A stretch of 55,301 bases of DNA. Origin: Prevotella sp. (GTDB taxonomy: Bacteria; Bacteroidota; Bacteroidia; Bacteroidales; Bacteroidaceae). Positions 1 through 9,392 of the stretch are shown here, in pieces (within the stretch, counting starts at the first letter, position 1; the number at the start of each line of letters is the position of its first letter). The position numbers and the translations under genes are program-made. The notes under the pieces were generated by a model. That model worked only from the letters and a program-made list of their open reading frames with translations, was not told the DNA's origin and searched no databases. The DNA lies in assembly GCA_022486815.1 (NCBI GenBank), contig JAKVJW010000017.1, forward strand, positions 1 through 55,301, written 5' to 3'.

Positions 1-2
1 AT

Positions 3-1133
3 GATTTAAAGGCTTATTCTGAAATAAAAGTGATTTCCAACGCTGCCAATCATCTGAGTGATGATTTTCGCAAAGCTAATTTCGATTTTGGAAAAGTGAT
101 GACAGGTGTAACGGAAGACCGTCCCCGTTGGAAACGCACAGTAAGTTTGGTTAGTGGCACTTTAGGTGAGGCTATCGGCAAACTTTATGTTGAAAAATAT
201 TTTCCTGCAAGCAGTAAGAAGATGATGCTTGACTTAGTTCACAATCTTCAAAAAGCTCTTTCAGAACGCATCAATGAGGCAACGTGGATGGGGAGTGCAA
301 CTAAGTTAAAAGCTCAGGATAAACTGAATAACTATATCATTAAGATTGGTTATCCTGATAAATGGAAGGATTATAGTGGTTTACAGGTTAACGACAGTTT
401 GTCTCTTTATGATAATCTTGCCGCCATAAACCGCTGGGCCAGTGATGACTATATCACCCGTCATGTGAATAAACCTGTAGATAAGTCAGAGTGGGGAATG
501 ACTCCACAGACGATCAATGCTTATTATAATCCATCTACAAATGAAATTTGTTTCCCAGCTGCTATTTTGCAGCCTCCATTCTTTGATCCTAAAGCAGATG
601 CTGCTTCAAATTACGGTGGAATCGGTGGTGTAATAGGTCATGAGATGAGTCATGGTTTTGATGACCAAGGTTCACAGTTTGATAAGTATGGCAATGAGAA
701 AAACTGGTGGACAAAAGCGGATAAAACCAATTTTGAGAAGCGTACGAAGGTTTTGTCAGACTATTTCTCTAAATTCGAAGTTCTTCCCGGTGTAAAAATT
801 AACGGAAAACAAACTCTGGGAGAGAATATCGGTGATAATGGTGGGTTGAATATTGCATACCGTGCTTTCCAGAATGAGATGAAAAAAGCTCCATTGAAAA
901 CAGTTGACGGATTTACTCCTGCTCAGCGTTTCTTTTTGTCTTGGGCTCGTGTATGGGCATCTAATATGACCCCACAATATATCCAGTTACTGATTACATC
1001 CGATGTACATTCTCCGAATATGGCGCGTGTTGATGGCGCTTTACCTCAAATAGACGGATGGTATGATGCTTTTCATATTAAAAGAGGTGATAAGATGTAT
1101 TTGCCAAAGAGCAAACGGGCTCATATCTGGTAA
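3..1133 (+). CDS. M13 (neprilysin/PepO-like) zinc metallopeptidase, 3' part
   Basis: The frame is open to the window edge, so only the C-terminal ~376 residues are visible; the first in-frame GTG at 30 is internal. The catalytic zinc motif HEMSH (HExxH) lies at 639-653. The third zinc ligand motif GENIGD (ExxxD type) lies at 819-836, followed by NGG as in M13 enzymes. Upstream, NAYYNP and the PAAILQPPFF stretch are typical of the family substrate cleft. The C-terminus ends in a basic tail plus HIW, close to the conserved M13 terminal Trp. Bacteroidales homologues are usually exported and cleave oligopeptides; the signal peptide would lie outside the window. No partner gene follows: a hairpin and 450 bp of non-coding DNA separate it from the next gene. 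Confidence 0.93.
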   Translation, partial: DLKAYSEIKVISNAANHLSDDFRKANFDFGKVMTGVTEDRPRWKRTVSLVSGTLGEAIGKLYVEKYFPASSKKMMLDLVHNLQKALSERINEATWMGSATKLKAQDKLNNYIIKIGYPDKWKDYSGLQVNDSLSLYDNLAAINRWASDDYITRHVNKPVDKSEWGMTPQTINAYYNPSTNEICFPAAILQPPFFDPKADAASNYGGIGGVIGHEMSHGFDDQGSQFDKYGNEKNWWTKADKTNFEKRTKVLSDYFSKFEVLPGVKINGKQTLGENIGDNGGLNIAYRAFQNEMKKAPLKTVDGFTPAQRFFLSWARVWASNMTPQYIQLLITSDVHSPNMARVDGALPQIDGWYDAFHIKRGDKMYLPKSKRAHIW

Positions 1134-1150
1134 TTAAATTTATATTTCAG

Positions 1151-1199
1151 ACCAGTCATAAGAGGGTGTGGTATTCTTACCCCAATTCTTATGACTGGT
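1151..1199 (+). terminator. Hairpin downstream of the M13 peptidase gene
   Basis: A perfect 12-bp inverted repeat (ACCAGTCATAAG at 1151-1162, its complement at 1188-1199) begins 18 bp after the stop codon and is followed by a weak T-rich stretch. It probably ends or stabilises the transcript; the weak U-tract and 25-nt loop leave doubt. Confidence 0.55.
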
Positions 1200-1268
1200 T
1201 TGCGTTTAATCATAGGGGGGCTTGACAAGGTCTTCTTCCTATCCCGCTATCACGGGATTATCGTTCAC

Positions 1269-1332
1269 ATTATCACAGTTTGGTAATCATATTTTCAAAG
1301 CTCTGGACCGTATATTACCACATTTTGGTAAT
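1269..1332. repeat. Two copies of a 19-bp ATTAcCACA/TGGTAAT palindrome
   Basis: ATTATCACAGTTTGGTAAT (1269-1287) and ATTACCACATTTTGGTAAT (1314-1332) are 19-bp imperfect palindromes whose starts are 45 bp apart. Related copies occur at 29361-29379 and, inverted and shorter, at 24548-24562. Apart from these, the terminator and the promoter, the 1134-1589 gap shows nothing I can identify. Confidence 0.6.
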
Positions 1333-1550
1333 TACTGATTATATATGCTCTAAAGACTAAAGGGTATAAGTCGCTCAGAAATAGGTTAAGTATATATTTC
1401 TTTATGTCTTATTTTTTCACTGAGTAGTCAGGAAATGAAAGTAAGCTTATTTTGTTATTGCCTTATTGTTATTCGGTTTTATTTTCAATTTGAAATAGAT
1501 AAAGGTCTCATATATTTTGATATATCAGACTTTTTTTGTTGATTTTTTTC

Positions 1551-1559
1551 TATCTTTGC
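1551..1559 (+). promoter_or_regulatory. -7 element for the glycosidase-like gene
   Basis: TATCTTTGC matches the Bacteroidetes -7 box TAnnTTTG, 30 bp ahead of the start codon. No TTTG -33 box lies at the usual 19-21 bp upstream, so initiation may need an activator. Confidence 0.6.
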
Positions 1560-1589
1560 TTCATGAATTAAACTACTTCAAAACAAATC

Positions 1590-3704
1590 ATGAAAATCCG
1601 AAATTTATTTTTAGGTTTAATCTTGCCAATAGTAAGTATGCCTGTTTTTGCAGGGCATATTAATCGCTATCAGGTTGTGAAACGCAATAATCCGATAGTA
1701 ACCAAGTTGGATTCTCTTCAGTCTCTGAGTGTAGGTAATGGACATTTTGCTTTTACAGTTGATGCAACAGGTCTGCAAACCTTTCCAGATCGATATGCAC
1801 ATGGAGTCTGTCTGGGAACAATGAGCGATTGGGGCTGGCATAGTTTTTCGAATCCACATCATTACCGGCCTGAAGATGCTTTTGTGACTAAAGATTTTGG
1901 ACGGGGACATCAGGAAATCTATTCAGCACAGTTTAAATCCCAGGGAAGGCAACATGATGCAAGCAATTGGTTGAGAGTAAATCCTCATCGGCTGCATCTG
2001 GGAATAGTCGGCCTTGACTTTACTGATCCTTCTAAATTAGTTTCCGTCAATGAAAGGCTATGTCTTTGGAGAGGAATGGTGAAAAGTCGTTTTCTCTATG
2101 ATGGGAAGCGATATGATGTGAAGACCGTATGTTCTCCTGATAGAGATAAGATCGCATCAGAAGTAATTTCTGATGCAAATCCCCGTATACGTTTTCGTTT
2201 TCCTTATCCTACAGGAGGTCACAGTGATGATGCTTGTAACTGGAGTTCTGATGGAAAGCATCTTACGGAGGTTATCAAGAGTTCTCCTCATGCAGTACTT
2301 CTGCGTCATACGATAGATTCTACCATATATTATATAAGAGTAACCTGGAATGACAAGGCAGATTTTAAGGCGACTGGCAGGAACAGTTTCCTGTTGTCAG
2401 CAAAGAAGAGAAAAATAGATTTCACGGTAACCTTTTTCCAGAAGTCAGAATATCTGCAATTCAGTTTGAGAACTGCTACAGATTTCCATACTGTTGCTCA
2501 AAAGTCAGCAAGATATTGGATAAATTATTGGAAGAGAGGAGCAGTCGTTGATTTCTCGCATGTCACTGACCCGCGAGCTCGGGAACTAGAGCGCAGGGTA
2601 GTTCTTTCGCAATATCTACTGGCTGTTAATGATGCTGGGAATATGCCGCCGCAGGAGACGGGACTCACCTATAACTCATGGTTTGGAAAATTTCATTTGG
2701 AAATGGTATGGTGGCATGAAGCTCAATTTGCGCTGTGGGGCCATCCTGATTTGTTAGTACCGGCACTTGATTGGTATCTTAAGGTTGAACCAGTTGCGCG
2801 TTCCATTGCCCGGAGGCAAGGATTCAGAGGTGTGCGCTGGATGAAAATGACGGACCCTTCCGGAATGGAAGCTCCTTCTAATGTCGGTTCTTATCTGATT
2901 TGGCAGCAACCTCATCCTATTTATCTTGCAGAATTGCTTTATCGTGCTGTTCCGGGTAAATCGAAAGAGATCCTTACCCGCTATGGAGATATGGTGGACA
3001 AAACGGCAATGTTTATGGCTGACTTCGTAACTTATGACAGCATCAGTCACCGTTATATTCTTAAAGGTTGTATTCCTGCACAGGAAACATTGAAGGCAGA
3101 TTCAACGGTCAACCCACCTTTTGAACTTTCTTATTGGCATTTTGCTCTAAGTACAGCCCAGAAATGGAGAGAACGTCGAGGATTACGGAGAGTTCCTCTC
3201 TGGGATCGGATTATCTCACAACTTTCTCCATTGGCAATGAATTCAGATAGTCTTTATCTGGCTGCTGAGTCAGCAGTGAATACTTTCAAGGATATCCGTT
3301 TTACCAGTGATCATCCTGCTGTTTTGGGTGCATTGGGTGTACTTCCGCAGTGCCCACTGGTACAACCTGCTGTGATGCGCAAAACGCTTCAATGGATATG
3401 GAACAATTGGAACTGGCCAACGACTTGGGGATGGGATTATCCCATGACGGCCATGTGTGCTGCCCGCATGGGTGAACCTGATCGGGCTGTAGATGCTTTG
3501 CTCTTGGCAAAACAGAAAAACACCTATCTTGTCAATGGACATAATTATCAAGATGATCGATTAAGGATATATCTTCCCGGTAATGGTGGATTGCTTACGG
3601 CTGTAGCTATGATGTGTGCAGGTTGGGATGGCTGCACGAAGAGTAACCCCGGGTTTCCCGCAGGTTGGGATGTAAGATGGCAAGGACTTCTACCTTTACC
3701 ATGA
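1590..3704 (+). CDS. Secreted six-hairpin (alpha/alpha)6-barrel glycosidase-like protein
   Basis: The 704-residue protein starts with a classical signal peptide (MKIRNLFLGL through VFAG), so it is exported. An N-terminal beta-rich half opens with a SLSVGNGHFAF stretch, as in GH65/GH95-like enzymes. The C-terminal half is rich in Trp and has helical-barrel features: WWHEAQFALWGHP at ~376-388, a TWGWDYPMTAMCAARMG segment at ~613-629, and a final LPGNGG loop. This layout fits the six-hairpin glycosidase superfamily. I cannot assign a CAZy family or substrate, and I did not establish the catalytic acid or base. It is monocistronic: it has its own -7 box, and a strong bidirectional hairpin separates it from the convergent HAD gene. 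No SusC/SusD pair or other CAZyme is adjacent, so it is probably not part of a polysaccharide utilisation locus. Confidence 0.72.
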   Translation: MKIRNLFLGLILPIVSMPVFAGHINRYQVVKRNNPIVTKLDSLQSLSVGNGHFAFTVDATGLQTFPDRYAHGVCLGTMSDWGWHSFSNPHHYRPEDAFVTKDFGRGHQEIYSAQFKSQGRQHDASNWLRVNPHRLHLGIVGLDFTDPSKLVSVNERLCLWRGMVKSRFLYDGKRYDVKTVCSPDRDKIASEVISDANPRIRFRFPYPTGGHSDDACNWSSDGKHLTEVIKSSPHAVLLRHTIDSTIYYIRVTWNDKADFKATGRNSFLLSAKKRKIDFTVTFFQKSEYLQFSLRTATDFHTVAQKSARYWINYWKRGAVVDFSHVTDPRARELERRVVLSQYLLAVNDAGNMPPQETGLTYNSWFGKFHLEMVWWHEAQFALWGHPDLLVPALDWYLKVEPVARSIARRQGFRGVRWMKMTDPSGMEAPSNVGSYLIWQQPHPIYLAELLYRAVPGKSKEILTRYGDMVDKTAMFMADFVTYDSISHRYILKGCIPAQETLKADSTVNPPFELSYWHFALSTAQKWRERRGLRRVPLWDRIISQLSPLAMNSDSLYLAAESAVNTFKDIRFTSDHPAVLGALGVLPQCPLVQPAVMRKTLQWIWNNWNWPTTWGWDYPMTAMCAARMGEPDRAVDALLLAKQKNTYLVNGHNYQDDRLRIYLPGNGGLLTAVAMMCAGWDGCTKSNPGFPAGWDVRWQGLLPLP

Positions 3705-3750
3705 TAGAATAATATTTCCAGCGTTAGGATCATCATTTTGTAGAAAAAGA

Positions 3751-3794
3751 AAAGGGCACGGAAAAGAATCAAATTGATTCACTCCGTGCCCTTT
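3751..3794. terminator. Bidirectional terminator between convergent genes
   Basis: AAAGGGCACGGA (3751-3762) pairs perfectly with TCCGTGCCCTTT (3783-3794). The stem is preceded by an A-run and followed by a T-run, so it can terminate the plus-strand glycosidase-like gene and the minus-strand HAD/polysaccharide genes. Confidence 0.9.
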
Positions 3795-3822
3795 TTCTTT
3801 CTGATGTTGACAGATATACTTT

Positions 3823-4254
3823 CTATTTTTTGTTCCACCAATGTTTATGTCCGGTTGTTTCTACCGTGCCTTCACCCATACTTTCTCTAATAATGTCCCG
3901 ATAAGACTTGCCTTCTTGAATGATTTTATAAATTTCACCCCAGTCAGGAAGTCCTCCAACCTGTCGATCATCGATAAACAAGTCTACTTTGAGTTTACGG
4001 CTGAAATGATTATTATTTATTGTACCGTTTTCTTCCGGATAATCACGATTTACTGCCCAGAATTCTACACCACGTTCTCTACACCAGTCGATAGCATCTT
4101 GAAGCAGTTTGCCTTCTCTTACACTCCAAAGAATGAGGCGATGATGTTCTTTTATCAGCATGCGGAGCGTTTCAGTAGCGAAAGGTATTTCTTGTCCTAT
4201 CTCAGGATATCGATGTTCAACAATCGTTCCATCAAAATCTACAGCAATTGTCAT
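3823..4254 (-). CDS. Small HAD-superfamily hydrolase (BT0820-like)
   Basis: This 143-residue cytoplasmic protein opens with the HAD motif I DFDGT at residues 6-10 (nucleophile Asp6, acid Asp8) and has a motif-IV-like DLFIDDRQVGG near residues 91-101. The LILWSVREGK segment matches HAD motif II (Ser). The length and the VDFDGTIVEH opening recall the small Bacteroides HAD proteins typified by BT0820; their substrate is not known to me. It has no cap domain beyond a short insert. It lies 72 bp downstream of the Wzc-like gene on the same strand and ends at a shared terminator, so it is probably the last gene of the polysaccharide operon, perhaps dephosphorylating a sugar intermediate. That role is inference. 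Confidence 0.85.
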   Translation of the reverse strand: MTIAVDFDGTIVEHRYPEIGQEIPFATETLRMLIKEHHRLILWSVREGKLLQDAIDWCRERGVEFWAVNRDYPEENGTINNNHFSRKLKVDLFIDDRQVGGLPDWGEIYKIIQEGKSYRDIIRESMGEGTVETTGHKHWWNKK

Positions 4255-4326
4255 TTTTTGTATTACTTCTTTTTACGTATTGATTTTACAGAGAGGAAAA
4301 CTTTTACTTTGTCAGATATTATAAGT

Positions 4327-6864
4327 CTATTTTTTTATGGAATCATCATCTTTCTTACCATAGTTGCTGTTTCCGTAACTGCCATAAGAACCGTAATTTC
4401 CATATTTGCCATAGCTACCATAATGACCGTAGTTACCATAATGGCCATATTTGCCATACTTTCCGTATTTGCCATATCCATAGTAGTAACCATATTTTTT
4501 CTTGCTCAGGTCAATACCATTGATAACGATAGACATATTCGGTAATTTCTTTTGATCAGACAAACTGTTGATCAGTCCGAAGCTTTCTTTTGGTGTATAG
4601 TCAGCACGGCATACGATAACGGAAGCGTCACATACGCGACCGATCTGTAAGGTATCCGTAACCAATCCGACAGGAGCTGAGTCTATAATGATATAGTTGT
4701 AGTCTTCTCGTAGGAGAGCTATAATCTTATCCAGACTGTCGCGTGTAAGCAGCTCGGTAGGGTTCGGGGGAGTAGGGCCAGCCAACAATAAGTCAAGGTT
4801 TTTGTTTATCTCGGAAGGTAGTATCTGGCCTTTAATCTCTTCATTTGTAGGATTATCATTGACTAATAGAGGCGTAATACCATGATGATGATCACGAAGT
4901 TGGAAAAGTTCAGCCAGACGGGGCTTACGTATATCCAGACCAATCAGGATAACCTTCTTACCTAACAACGCAAAACTGACTGCAAGGTTTGCTGCATTAA
5001 AAGTCTTTCCTTCACCGGAAGTAGAGGAAGTAAACAGTATGACCTTCTGGTCTTTCTTCATCAAGAACTGTAGGTTGGTACGCATACTTCTGAAGATTTC
5101 CTCCATCTGATCGTTCTGGTTCTCACTTACGACGATGTCAGCCTTTGCTTTTGCTTTGTCATTTGCTACTGCTACATCAGCGATAATAGGTAACTTTGTG
5201 AGTTTTGCAACATCGTCATGTCCTTCTATCTTATAATGGAAGAATTGAAGAATAAAGATGACGAGTGCAGGAATACCAATTCCGAGGATAAGGGCCAGTA
5301 AGAAAATTAGAGGTTTCTTTGGACTTACGATACCTTCTACGTCAGGAATATCAATCAGTTTCCCTTTATCCACAGTAGCAGCAAGGTTGATAGAGTTCTC
5401 CTCACGTTTTTGGAGTAAGGTAAGATATAATCCTGATTTGACATCTTGCTGTCGTCCGATTTGGTTCAGCATACGCTCCTGTTCCGGCGTTTCCCCTACT
5501 TGATTCTGGTATTTCCCATAGAGACTAGCAATAGAGTTACGTTGGATATTCAATCCTTCTAATGCTTGATTTATAGCATGTCGGATTGAAGTGGTGAGGT
5601 CATTGAGTTGTGCTGTAAGTGGAATTACACTGGGCGAACTTTCACTGGCACTATGCATCAGTCTGTTTCTTTCCAGCGCGATCTCATTATATTTGCTGAT
5701 CAATTGTGTAGCACTTTGATCCGTCAATCCTACATTTGATGGTAGGGCCTGATATTTGTTTGCCGGACGATGCATATACTCGCGCATCGAATTCAGAAGA
5801 GCTATTTGTGTGTTTGCATCCGATAATTTCTGGCTATAGGTATCTGCATCCTCGACCGTCTGGGCGGAGTTCAGTTTCATCTCCACCATATTATTGCGTT
5901 TTTTGTAACTTTCCAACTGCCCTTCAGTATTGCCTAATTCCGCGTTGATTTTCTCCAAACGGTTGTTTATGAAGTTTTCCGTACGTACCGCCACTTCATT
6001 CTTATCCTCATTGGCTTGGCGGTTATACACTTGTATTAAATCCGTAAGATAATCCGTAGCCCGGTCTGGAATCTCATCATGTAATACCAATTGAGCAATA
6101 CTTGTGTTTTTGCTGGTCTGGCTTACCGTAAGGTTATCCACATATTTCTTAGACATCATTTTGAGGGAGTAGACGGTCACCTTTTCAATCATTCCATCCA
6201 TTGGTATATCTGTCTTGCGGAAAGTCAGGACTCCTACATGTGTAACAATTCCTATTGGAAGGGATGGAAAAGAACTGTCAATGATATAAGGGATGATTTT
6301 ATTATGCAGTTTATCGATAACAGCATATTTACCTGTGATATGATAGCCCTTGGAGTTTTGTTCGATGGCAAGATTGATCGGTTTATCAAGTTTGCCCAAA
6401 AGAGCAGGATCGATATCTACTGATATCGGTTCATTTTTGTAGAGAAGCTCATCTTTGATATGCCCTTCTTCCGTATAATTGATATAAAGTTTCAGATCGT
6501 TAATAGCTCCTTCGGCCAGAAGATGTGAAGACAGAATCTCCATTTCATTGTCTATTCCATTTGAACTGCTAATTAATCCAAGGGTAGCACTGCTTTGTAG
6601 CAGATCATTATTTCTTCCTCCTGAAGAAGAGCTATTGTCGTTATCTTTTATAAGCAACTTAGTGTTAGCTTGCCATATAGGTGTGCTGTAACGAAGGTAA
6701 ATGAACGCTATTCCCAAACATAGAATGAGTGAGAGAACGAACCATTTCCAATTTAAGACGACTGTAGCATAAAGGGTAGCAAAGTCGAATGATGATTCTT
6801 TTTCATTCTCTTCTTGCATGTTATCGGCAGAGTTTGTCGATTCCCTATCTTTGTTTTCTTCCAT
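4327..6864 (-). CDS. Wzc-type polysaccharide co-polymerase / bacterial tyrosine autokinase
   Basis: This 845-residue inner-membrane protein controls capsule or exopolysaccharide chain length and export. TM1 is at ~38-58 and TM2 at ~515-535. Between them is a Wzz-like periplasmic domain with a long coiled-coil region (~285-480). The cytoplasmic BY-kinase domain follows: Walker A TSSTSGEGKT (~612-621), Walker A' VILIGLDIRKP, and Walker B YIIIDSAP. The C-terminus is a 45-residue tract with 17 tyrosines, the usual autophosphorylation cluster. Kinase and co-polymerase are fused in one chain, as is normal for Gram-negative members. RmlA is encoded 78 bp upstream and the HAD gene 72 bp downstream, so all three are probably co-transcribed. 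No glycosyltransferases or Wzx/Wzy are in view, so the main biosynthetic cluster must be elsewhere. Confidence 0.95.
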   Translation of the reverse strand: MEENKDRESTNSADNMQEENEKESSFDFATLYATVVLNWKWFVLSLILCLGIAFIYLRYSTPIWQANTKLLIKDNDNSSSSGGRNNDLLQSSATLGLISSSNGIDNEMEILSSHLLAEGAINDLKLYINYTEEGHIKDELLYKNEPISVDIDPALLGKLDKPINLAIEQNSKGYHITGKYAVIDKLHNKIIPYIIDSSFPSLPIGIVTHVGVLTFRKTDIPMDGMIEKVTVYSLKMMSKKYVDNLTVSQTSKNTSIAQLVLHDEIPDRATDYLTDLIQVYNRQANEDKNEVAVRTENFINNRLEKINAELGNTEGQLESYKKRNNMVEMKLNSAQTVEDADTYSQKLSDANTQIALLNSMREYMHRPANKYQALPSNVGLTDQSATQLISKYNEIALERNRLMHSASESSPSVIPLTAQLNDLTTSIRHAINQALEGLNIQRNSIASLYGKYQNQVGETPEQERMLNQIGRQQDVKSGLYLTLLQKREENSINLAATVDKGKLIDIPDVEGIVSPKKPLIFLLALILGIGIPALVIFILQFFHYKIEGHDDVAKLTKLPIIADVAVANDKAKAKADIVVSENQNDQMEEIFRSMRTNLQFLMKKDQKVILFTSSTSGEGKTFNAANLAVSFALLGKKVILIGLDIRKPRLAELFQLRDHHHGITPLLVNDNPTNEEIKGQILPSEINKNLDLLLAGPTPPNPTELLTRDSLDKIIALLREDYNYIIIDSAPVGLVTDTLQIGRVCDASVIVCRADYTPKESFGLINSLSDQKKLPNMSIVINGIDLSKKKYGYYYGYGKYGKYGKYGHYGNYGHYGSYGKYGNYGSYGSYGNSNYGKKDDDSIKK
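4360..4494 (-). repeat. Tandem YG-N tripeptide repeat coding for the tyrosine tail
   Basis: Residues 791-835 of the kinase are built of near-perfect Tyr-Gly-X units (X mostly Lys, Ser, His or Asn), giving 17 tyrosines. At DNA level this is a 9-bp-periodic imperfect tandem array, prone to slippage that would change the tyrosine count without shifting frame. Confidence 0.85.
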
Positions 6865-6942
6865 TATCTCTTTTAAAAATTCTTCAATAAGTATAGCCGA
6901 ATCAATCTTTTTTCAATACTTTTAGAATCGTCAGGTTCTATA

Positions 6943-7830
6943 TTATGGATTGTATTGTTTTCCTTCAGCTAAATGATATAAATATTTTCCATAGTTATTT
7001 TTCATCATTGGCTGTGCAAGATCCTTTAGTTGTTGCTTGTTGATCCAGCCCTGCTGAAAAGCTATTTCCTCAAGGCAAGCTATTTTCAAGCCTTGTCGTT
7101 TTTCTATTACTTCTATGAAAGTGCTTGCTTCTGAAAGGCTGTCATGTGTGCCGGTGTCCAACCATGCAAAACCACGTGGCAATGTGCGTACCTTTAAAGC
7201 ATTATGCCGCAAATATTCCTGATTGGCACTTGTAATCTCCAATTCTCCTCGCGGACTTGGTTTTATATGTTCTGCAACATTCACAATAGAGTTAGGATAA
7301 AAGTAAAGTCCCGTGACAGCGTAATGACTTTTAGGATGCTCGGGCTTTTCTTCAATACTCAGGCAATTGCCCTTGTCGTCAAATTCAGCTACACCATAGC
7401 GCTCAGGATCATTTACATAATAGCCAAAAACGCTGGCAAGTCCCTTTTGGCTGGCTTCTACACTCTCTCGAAGCAGACCTGTAAATCCAGCGCCATAGAA
7501 GATGTTGTCACCCAATACCAGACATACATCTTCCTTGCCAATAAATTTCTTACCTAGAATAAATGCTTGCGCAAGACCATCAGGATGGGGCTGCTCTACA
7601 TATTCAAAATGTACACCTATTTCTTTTCCATCTCCTAAAAGGCGTCGAAAACCTGACAAATCATACGGAGTGGAAATGACAAGAATGTCACGTATGCCGG
7701 CCAGCATCAGCACGGAAATAGGATAATAAATCATAGGTTTATCGAAGATGGGAATGAGCTGCTTGCTGATCCCCTTCGTAATAGGATAGAGGCGTGTTCC
7801 TGAACCGCCAGCTAAAACGATACCTTTCAT
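6943..7830 (-). CDS. rmlA: Glucose-1-phosphate thymidylyltransferase RmlA
   Basis: This 295-residue enzyme makes dTDP-glucose from glucose-1-phosphate and dTTP, the first step towards dTDP-rhamnose and other dTDP-sugars. The nucleotide-binding signature GGSGTRLYP begins at residue 8, followed by [24 protein letters not shown] (metal/nucleotide site), EEKPEHPKS and the LDTGTHDSL stretch are all present. The length is normal for the family. Its start is 300 bp from a divergent gene, and a TAACTTTGC box lies ~105 bp upstream. It is followed at 78 bp by the Wzc-like kinase, consistent with a role in extracellular polysaccharide. The rmlB, rmlC and rmlD partners are not in the window. Confidence 0.96.
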   Translation of the reverse strand: MKGIVLAGGSGTRLYPITKGISKQLIPIFDKPMIYYPISVLMLAGIRDILVISTPYDLSGFRRLLGDGKEIGVHFEYVEQPHPDGLAQAFILGKKFIGKEDVCLVLGDNIFYGAGFTGLLRESVEASQKGLASVFGYYVNDPERYGVAEFDDKGNCLSIEEKPEHPKSHYAVTGLYFYPNSIVNVAEHIKPSPRGELEITSANQEYLRHNALKVRTLPRGFAWLDTGTHDSLSEASTFIEVIEKRQGLKIACLEEIAFQQGWINKQQLKDLAQPMMKNNYGKYLYHLAEGKQYNP

Positions 7831-7934
7831 GTTGAAAATTAGGATGTTTCTTGAAACTTCTATATGACATCAACCTTTTGGAGTATTATCCAAATGGGCT
7901 GGAAGACTTGATGGCCTTCTATGATACTATGGCT

Positions 7935-7943
7935 GCAAAGTTA
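7935..7943 (-). promoter_or_regulatory. -7 element of the rmlA-wzc-HAD operon
   Basis: On the minus strand TAACTTTGC matches the Bacteroidetes -7 box, giving a leader of ~100 nt. There is no TTTG at the standard -33 position. The rest of the 7831-8133 gap holds only the divergent promoter below. Confidence 0.5.
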
Positions 7944-8055
7944 ATCAATTTTTCTGAATCTGTCCTTTTATTGGTGTGAAAAGATTCAGATGTGATTAAA
8001 AATATGTCTGAATAGGCCGTTTTTCCTGATTGAGAAATAGGTTTTCAAGTGAAAA

Positions 8056-8088
8056 TTTGGCTTTTCATAATATTTCTGTTATCTTTGC
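8056..8088 (+). promoter_or_regulatory. Complete Bacteroidetes promoter (TTTG-N20-TATCTTTG)
   Basis: A TTTG -33 box at 8056-8059 and TATCTTTGC at 8080-8088 are separated by 20 bp. Transcription would start near 8095, leaving a ~40-nt leader. Confidence 0.85.
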
Positions 8089-8133
8089 ACATACTTAATA
8101 TATTATTTTAATTTCTATTGATAGAATAGCATT

Positions 8134-8787
8134 ATGGGGATATTTAATAAATGGTTTGGACAGAAAATGACACCGAAGGAAAAAGTCGGTGGTATGGAAG
8201 ATTATATGACTCTTGTGAAAGTGTATTTTCAGGCTGCCTTAGCAACAAAACTGGGCATTACAAACCTGAACATGCTGCCTGATCTTCGTGTTTTCAAGCA
8301 AACTCTTCATGTGGCTACTGTTCATAATAAACTTGGAGTGGGGGAAAAATCGGCTGTAAAAAAGATGATGAAAAATCTCTATAAGACTGATGAGGATTTT
8401 TTTGATGAGATTGATCAGAGTGTTAAAAAGAATTGCCGTAATATCCAACAAGTAAATCCTTTCCTGGTTCAGTTTCAAGGCTTTACTCAGGAACTGATGA
8501 TGCTAATGGGTAATCTTATGAAGTTTAAACTTCGTATTCCCGGAATTTTCAAGAAGACACTTTATGGTTTGACTCAAAAGCAGGTACAAGATGTCTTTGT
8601 AAAAAATGATTTTAAGGATCCTAGTGTAATCAAAGCTGTCATGGCTGTAAGAAAGTATAATATGCGATTGAATTTTAGTCAGAAATGGATCACAGATTTT
8701 GTTTATCAGGTGGTTATGCTGGCTAAAAAAGAGCCTAGACCTTCAAAAGAACAAGTTAAGGAAGCAAAGGCAAAGATGGGGAAATAA
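8134..8787 (+). CDS. Conserved-looking hypothetical protein, unrecognised
   Basis: I do not recognise this 217-residue protein. It has no signal peptide or membrane segment. It is lysine-rich and predicted mostly helical by eye, with an amphipathic N-terminus (MGIFNKWFGQKM) and a highly charged Lys/Glu tail. Phe-rich helices around residues 110-145 suggest a compact helical bundle. A textbook promoter and sensible codon use support it as real. It is transcribed alone: 213 bp and a second promoter separate it from the zapA operon. A Phe-Gly-Gln opening near the N-terminus could be a peripheral membrane anchor, but that is speculation. Confidence 0.7.
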   Translation: MGIFNKWFGQKMTPKEKVGGMEDYMTLVKVYFQAALATKLGITNLNMLPDLRVFKQTLHVATVHNKLGVGEKSAVKKMMKNLYKTDEDFFDEIDQSVKKNCRNIQQVNPFLVQFQGFTQELMMLMGNLMKFKLRIPGIFKKTLYGLTQKQVQDVFVKNDFKDPSVIKAVMAVRKYNMRLNFSQKWITDFVYQVVMLAKKEPRPSKEQVKEAKAKMGK

Positions 8788-8949
8788 AGATTAAACCGAA
8801 GAAGAATGAATCGGTGCTGAATATCTATCAGCCAATTGTTAATGCTGGAAGAGTGGAGGTGAAATTTATGGATCATGTAATTTTAGCTTTATAAAGTAGA
8901 TAACAGATTGGAAGAGATAGTGGCTGAAAATTAGAAAAATGAAGTAAAA

Positions 8950-8981
8950 TTTGGCATTATCGATTTATTATATTAATTTTG
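8950..8981 (+). promoter_or_regulatory. Promoter of the zapA-rny operon (TTTG-N20-TAATTTTG)
   Basis: TTTG at 8950-8953 and TAATTTTG at 8974-8981 are separated by 20 bp. The predicted start is about 12 nt ahead of the first ATG, a very short leader. Confidence 0.8.
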
Positions 8982-9000
8982 TAACCTAAATAGAGTCTGT

Positions 9001-9300
9001 ATGGATGCCAATGAGAAGATTTTGAACACGTTTACTACCCGGGTCAGGCAAATGATTCTCCATTTTGATAATCTCAGAAAAGAGATTCTTAATTTGCAAA
9101 GTGAGATAGATCAGCGTGATAATCGGATTAAAGATCTGCAGATAAAATTGGCTCAAATTCAGCGGGATTACGAGAATCTTAAGATGGCTAAAATGATCGA
9201 GGTGAGTGACAGTGATCTCGATGGGGCTAAGAAAAAAGTGGCAACGCTTCTCAGGGAGGTTAATAAATGCATCACGTTACTGAGTGAACAAACCATGTAG
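9001..9300 (+). CDS. Short coiled-coil protein encoded upstream of zapA
   Basis: This 99-residue protein is almost entirely a coiled coil: heptad-like Leu/Ile spacing runs from about residue 20 to 65 (LRKEILNLQSEIDQRDNR region). It has no signal peptide and no enzymatic motif. Its place directly ahead of zapA and its size make a ZapB-like or FtsL-like divisome accessory role plausible, but this is inferred from position and coiled-coil character only. The gap to the zapA start is 92 bp with no terminator, so it is probably co-transcribed. Confidence 0.75.
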   Translation: MDANEKILNTFTTRVRQMILHFDNLRKEILNLQSEIDQRDNRIKDLQIKLAQIQRDYENLKMAKMIEVSDSDLDGAKKKVATLLREVNKCITLLSEQTM

Positions 9301-9392
9301 CAGTTACAACTACGGAATAGGTCTTCCTTAAAGATGGTGACTGTATCGGCTTGTTGAAGAATTGCCGCTTGAGATGCAACAAAATTGAATTG

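Noticed and set aside
3841..4545. 234-codon plus-strand frame opposite the HAD and kinase genes
   Set aside because: It reads low-complexity Ile/Thr/Phe antisense to the tyrosine repeat and the HAD gene; both real genes are on the minus strand.
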